From assembly GCF_014839805.1 (NCBI RefSeq), contig NC_051138.1, positions 8,182,983-8,246,982 on the forward strand: a stretch of DNA of 64,000 nucleotides. Reading direction: 5' to 3'. The notes under the pieces were generated by a model. That model worked only from the letters and a program-made list of their open reading frames with translations, was not told the DNA's origin and did no database searches. The position numbers and the translations under genes were made by a program. Each line of letters starts with the position of its first letter. The stretch's first letter is position 1. Source of the stretch: Manduca sexta (lineage: Eukaryota > Arthropoda > Insecta > Lepidoptera > Sphingidae). This document shows, piece by piece, positions 60,680 through 64,000 of this stretch.

Positions 60680-63600
60680 CTTTTCTAGCATTGAGCATAT
60701 CTTCCCTTTTCGTTTTCATTTCTTCAGAAAGGTTTTGTACCATTTTATCAATAAATGAGTCTAGTACTAAGCTTCGGCATTCTGTTAATATAGGTGATCT
60801 AAAATGTAAGAATAAATGTTAAATCACTGCCATTTAGGTTTAGTAGTATGTCACATTTTGCTTTTAAGGTCCAGAGTGTTAATGCAAACTTTGATTCTAT
60901 GAAGATATTTGAGCAAGTTTTTGAACATTTTAGAACAGATTTTCTAGATTATTAAGTATATACAGGATTCTGTACCTGCAGATAGGGCAATCTTTTTTTT
61001 TACTTTTCCATCTACTGATGCAATATTTACAAAATGTGTGCGAGCAATTTAATGTCACTGCTTCAACAAAGAGTTCAGCACAGATACTGCACTGTAACTC
61101 ACTCTCCATGAGTTCACCAAATTCGGTCAAAGTGGATTGTTTTGAGGATGTGCCTTCTATGGGGTCCAGCAGGCAGCTTTTTTCCAAAATTGTGCTCTTT
61201 TCAGCTTCTACAATCTGCAGTCTATTTTGAACCTAGGATGGGTAATGACATATTTAATATGGCAACACACTTAACGATATACATGAATAACTAGATTATA
61301 GCTGACAATTTTTAGTGATTTAATTTAATTTAAAACTATTTGCTTAAAGAAGCAGTTGATTTATGAGCTTTCTTTCAAAAAGTAATGAGTATAAAATTAA
61401 ATCTATTATCGTCTTATTAATACCTAGCCTGCCCTAGCCAACTGGCTAGTCTCACCAAGAGTCCTAGGGTTATTTTATTTCCTCTGTAATTTGTTTATTT
61501 TTAATTTTACACTTTGAATCATTATTAATTCTAGATAGAATCTATATATATAAAAATCAATCCCTATTTCCCTTGGTCACGCCATCACGCGTGAACGGCT
61601 GGACCGATTTCACTATTTTTTTTGTTGTGTTTGTTATTGTCAGGAGAAGGTTCTTATGAAAAAAAAAAAATCAAGTATTGCGCGAAAAATAAGAAAGTTT
61701 AAGAAAACTTAACGAAAATATTTAATTTTGTCAATTATTTGAAATAACTATCAGTGATTGAGAGAATGCGCGCTGCAAATCCACAGTTAAGACGGGACAA
61801 CGTCTGTCGGGTCAGCTAGTCATAATAATAATTGTAATCATCAGTGTTAATTTATACTAAGGATAAGTGCCCAGCATTAGTTAGATTTCGTATGACAACA
61901 ATAAAGATATTTTTGACGAAATATCATTTACCCTTTCAAGCTGTTGTTGTAGGTTTTGAATCACTTCACTTGATTGTACTGCCTGTTGTTGGATTCTATC
62001 GGCAGCTAAAGCCGCGAGTTCAATTTCTCTGTTTCTGACATGTTCCTATAAAACACCAAAAGTTATTTAGACTTCATAATACTTAAATAATTTTCTTTTC
62101 ATATTTTTAACTACACTGTTGTCTTATGTGAGACAACAGTCCATCTAGACTCTGGATATAGAAATCTCTTTTAATCTGCAGCACATAGCATGCAGGTATT
62201 ATTCTTTTTAAATAACTGAATATTATAAATATTTAACAAGTATTTAACAGGTCTAGTACGAATAGTATGCAGACATTACATAAAATTTAGGAGTACTAAG
62301 TAATTTTTTTCGTTATAATGCATACGATTAATGATATCTGAAAAGAAGGCAACAATACATACTATTAGGCATTTGCTTCGCAAGAAATGTTACAAAGTTG
62401 TTTAAAAATCCTAATTTGACACTTACCTTTAATTCTTCAAGAGATTTTTCGGCTGTGGTCTGTGCTTCACCAAATTTTCTTTTAAGTTCTTCTCTTTCTT
62501 GTTCCTGAAGACAATAGTTTACATGTTAATTAAAACAAATCTGGTTGTTTCAATTTTATTATTTCGAACTTAATATTATCAAGAATCTAGATATAGTACA
62601 TTATCATTAGTGGCGTACATATATTGAGTGCGAAGTATGATACCGTTGAAGTACTGGGTTCGAATCCCAGGTTGGGCAGTGTTACTAGGTTTTAGGTTCA
62701 GTATCAGCCTGGAGCTTGAAATTCGTACCTGATATGGGCGATAGTTTCGCCTTCTACCACATCATGGAACGGTACACACATGGCGAAAAGTCTCTGCCAG
62801 AGTTGCACCTCTACTTACATTTGGGTGGATGTGTGTATATCAATCATGATGCCTACTTATATAAGTGTCCATCGAAAACAACAAGCTTCTGTTATTATGA
62901 GATATAGACAAATTTATTTAATAAAATTTAATAAAAGACTGAGCCATGTCCACATTATGTATTACATTGTAATTGTCCAACTGTGATCACAACTTTGTTT
63001 TAGAACTAACATAGTGCCTGCCTTACAATGCTCCAGAACTCACAAGGCATATTGCATGCTTGTTTTTATCACTTGTTATTCAACCAGTTGTTTTTCCTCT
63101 AGATTTTCGGCTGTACCGTACTTGGAGCTGCTAGTATAATACTTACCAACTGTTCCACCTTAACCTTTTCAATATTGCTAAGTTGTTGCATCTCTTTTAG
63201 TCTTTCATTGAGTTCTTGCTCTGCTTTTATTCTTTGCTCCTCGGTTTGTTCAACTTGTTTTTCTAGATTCTTCTTAATAATCTCAAGTTGCTCTTTCAAT
63301 TCAGCTTCCCTCCGTTTCTTTTGTTCTTCCAGATCTTTTAGTTCCTATTTATACCACATGACATGAATTTGTTTTATCTTATAAACACTATAGTTTTTGA
63401 AGACAGTATTTGGATGTGTGTTAGAAATAATATAGATACATTTTGATACATAGATCATCCACATCCTGGATTAAATAAAGGTTCTTTTTTATTTCAGAAC
63501 ATTTGTAAAGCACAAAGGAATAATTTTCCATTACTGTTTTTAATTTCTTAGTAAAAAGATTAATCATTAAAAAATTACCTTTTCCTTTGCTAATCTTAAC

Positions 63601-63830
63601 TGTTCATTCTCCTTTTTATGCATATTTTCTAGTTCTTCCTTTTCTTTTTTCATTATTTCTTCCTGTTCTTTCATCTTTTTTTCTAATTGATCCAACATAT
63701 CTTGCTTAGAAGAACTCTCTCTTAACAATTCTCCCAAAAATACTTCTCTTTCTTTTTCCAACTTTTCTTTTAATAAATTGTTTTCTTGTAATAGTTGTTT
63801 TTCATTTTCATTGTGTTTTTTAATTTGCTC
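60680..63830 (-). CDS. RNF8: RNF8-like E3 ubiquitin ligase, coiled coil and RING (partial, 5' end outside window)
   Basis: Exons on the minus strand: 63830-63579, 63344-63147, 62504-62427, 62045-61932, 61232-60976 and 60798-60680, joined by AG/GT sites in consistent phase. The first four encode a long Lys/Glu-rich coiled coil. The next has a C3HC4 RING: LQCSICAELFVEAVTLNCSH, then TFCKYCISRWK and DCPICR. The following exon reads SLVLDSFIDKMVQNLSEE, matching the helix after the RING in RNF8. RNF8 reads phosphorylated partners with an N-terminal FHA domain and, with UBC13, builds K63 ubiquitin chains at DNA breaks. The FHA domain would lie beyond 64000 and is not seen. The last exon ends in phase 1, so coding continues leftward, probably to 57973. 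Introns contain a Helitron (61541-61819) and a SINE (about 62615-62800). Confidence 0.9.
61541..61819 (+). mobile_element. Short Helitron of a second family in an RNF8-like intron
   Basis: Starts TCTATATATATAAAAATC after an A, contains CACGCCATCACGCGTGAACGG near the 5' end, and ends with hairpin AGACGGGACAACGTCT then CTAG followed by T. 279 bp, no coding sequence. Confidence 0.8.
62615..62800 (+). mobile_element. Probable tRNA-derived SINE in an RNF8-like intron
   Basis: CTGGGTTCGAATCCCAG at 62647-62663 is a perfect T-arm with a B box. The remainder does not fold as a tRNA and runs into a non-tRNA body (GATATGGGCGATAGTTTCGC), so it is a SINE rather than a tRNA gene. Confidence 0.5.
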
Positions 63831-64000
63831 CTAAAAATAAGTTTTTTTTTTGTAAATATTGAATAACATTTAATTCCTAAAATACAAATTTTGAGTTAGT
63901 GTGAAAGAGCTAATTGTTTATTACTTTATGTGTCTAACTTTCTTCCTAACCAAAGTGTAATGAAGCTAATTTTTGTTTGTGACATAAGTTTCTTATACAG

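Noticed and set aside
62630..62670. tRNA gene
   Set aside because: Only a T-arm/B-box is present; no acceptor stem, D-arm or anticodon arm could be folded around it, and the body continues as a SINE.

Overview
This window looks like nuclear DNA from an insect, most likely a moth or butterfly. It is AT-rich and intron-containing. It is crowded with Helitrons ending in CTAG, tRNA-derived SINEs, R1-clade and Jockey-like LINEs, a DIRS-type tyrosine-recombinase retrotransposon, several MITE families, and hAT, mariner and THAP/YqaJ DNA transposons. The species is not identifiable from sequence alone.

Three host genes are recognised. Exportin-1 (XPO1/CRM1; embargoed in flies) lies on + at 36063-44917 in three coding exons, the first 2.9 kb long. 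CLPTM1 lies on + at 51372-53610 in three coding exons and carries two single-base insertions that break the frame. An RNF8-like FHA/RING E3 ligase runs leftward from beyond the right edge. Its coiled-coil exons, RING exon and post-RING exon are at 60680-63830, followed by phase-compatible acidic exons at 57498-57973 and, less certainly, a CCHC zinc-knuckle exon at 56769-56871. The three proteins (nuclear export, ER membrane chaperoning, DNA-damage ubiquitin signalling) share no obvious pathway; they are simply neighbours.

Layout: 1-14.8 kb has no recognisable host gene; it holds a covarying hairpin minisatellite, MITEs, SINEs and a decayed mariner-type transposase. 14.95-19.83 kb is a nearly complete two-gene DNA transposon: a THAP-DDE transposase on + converging with a YqaJ-family nuclease on -. 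19.9-27.3 kb is a nest of a LINE tail, a Helitron with a TIR element inside it, a truncated hAT and a truncated Jockey-type LINE. 27.4-34.7 kb is a DIRS-like retrotransposon with inverted terminal repeats, itself interrupted by a 5'-truncated R1-clade LINE with a 17-bp target duplication. 36-45 kb is XPO1 with TE-filled introns. 46.4-51.1 kb is SINEs plus a hAT remnant split by an R1-clade LINE with an inverted 5' end. 51.4-53.6 kb is CLPTM1. 54-64 kb holds a Harbinger-type MITE, Helitrons with minisatellites and the RNF8-like gene.

Most coding breaks that can be assigned are single-base insertions, including two in the conserved host gene CLPTM1. Residual assembly insertion errors are therefore a serious alternative to true gene decay, and the transposons called broken here may be less broken in the living genome.
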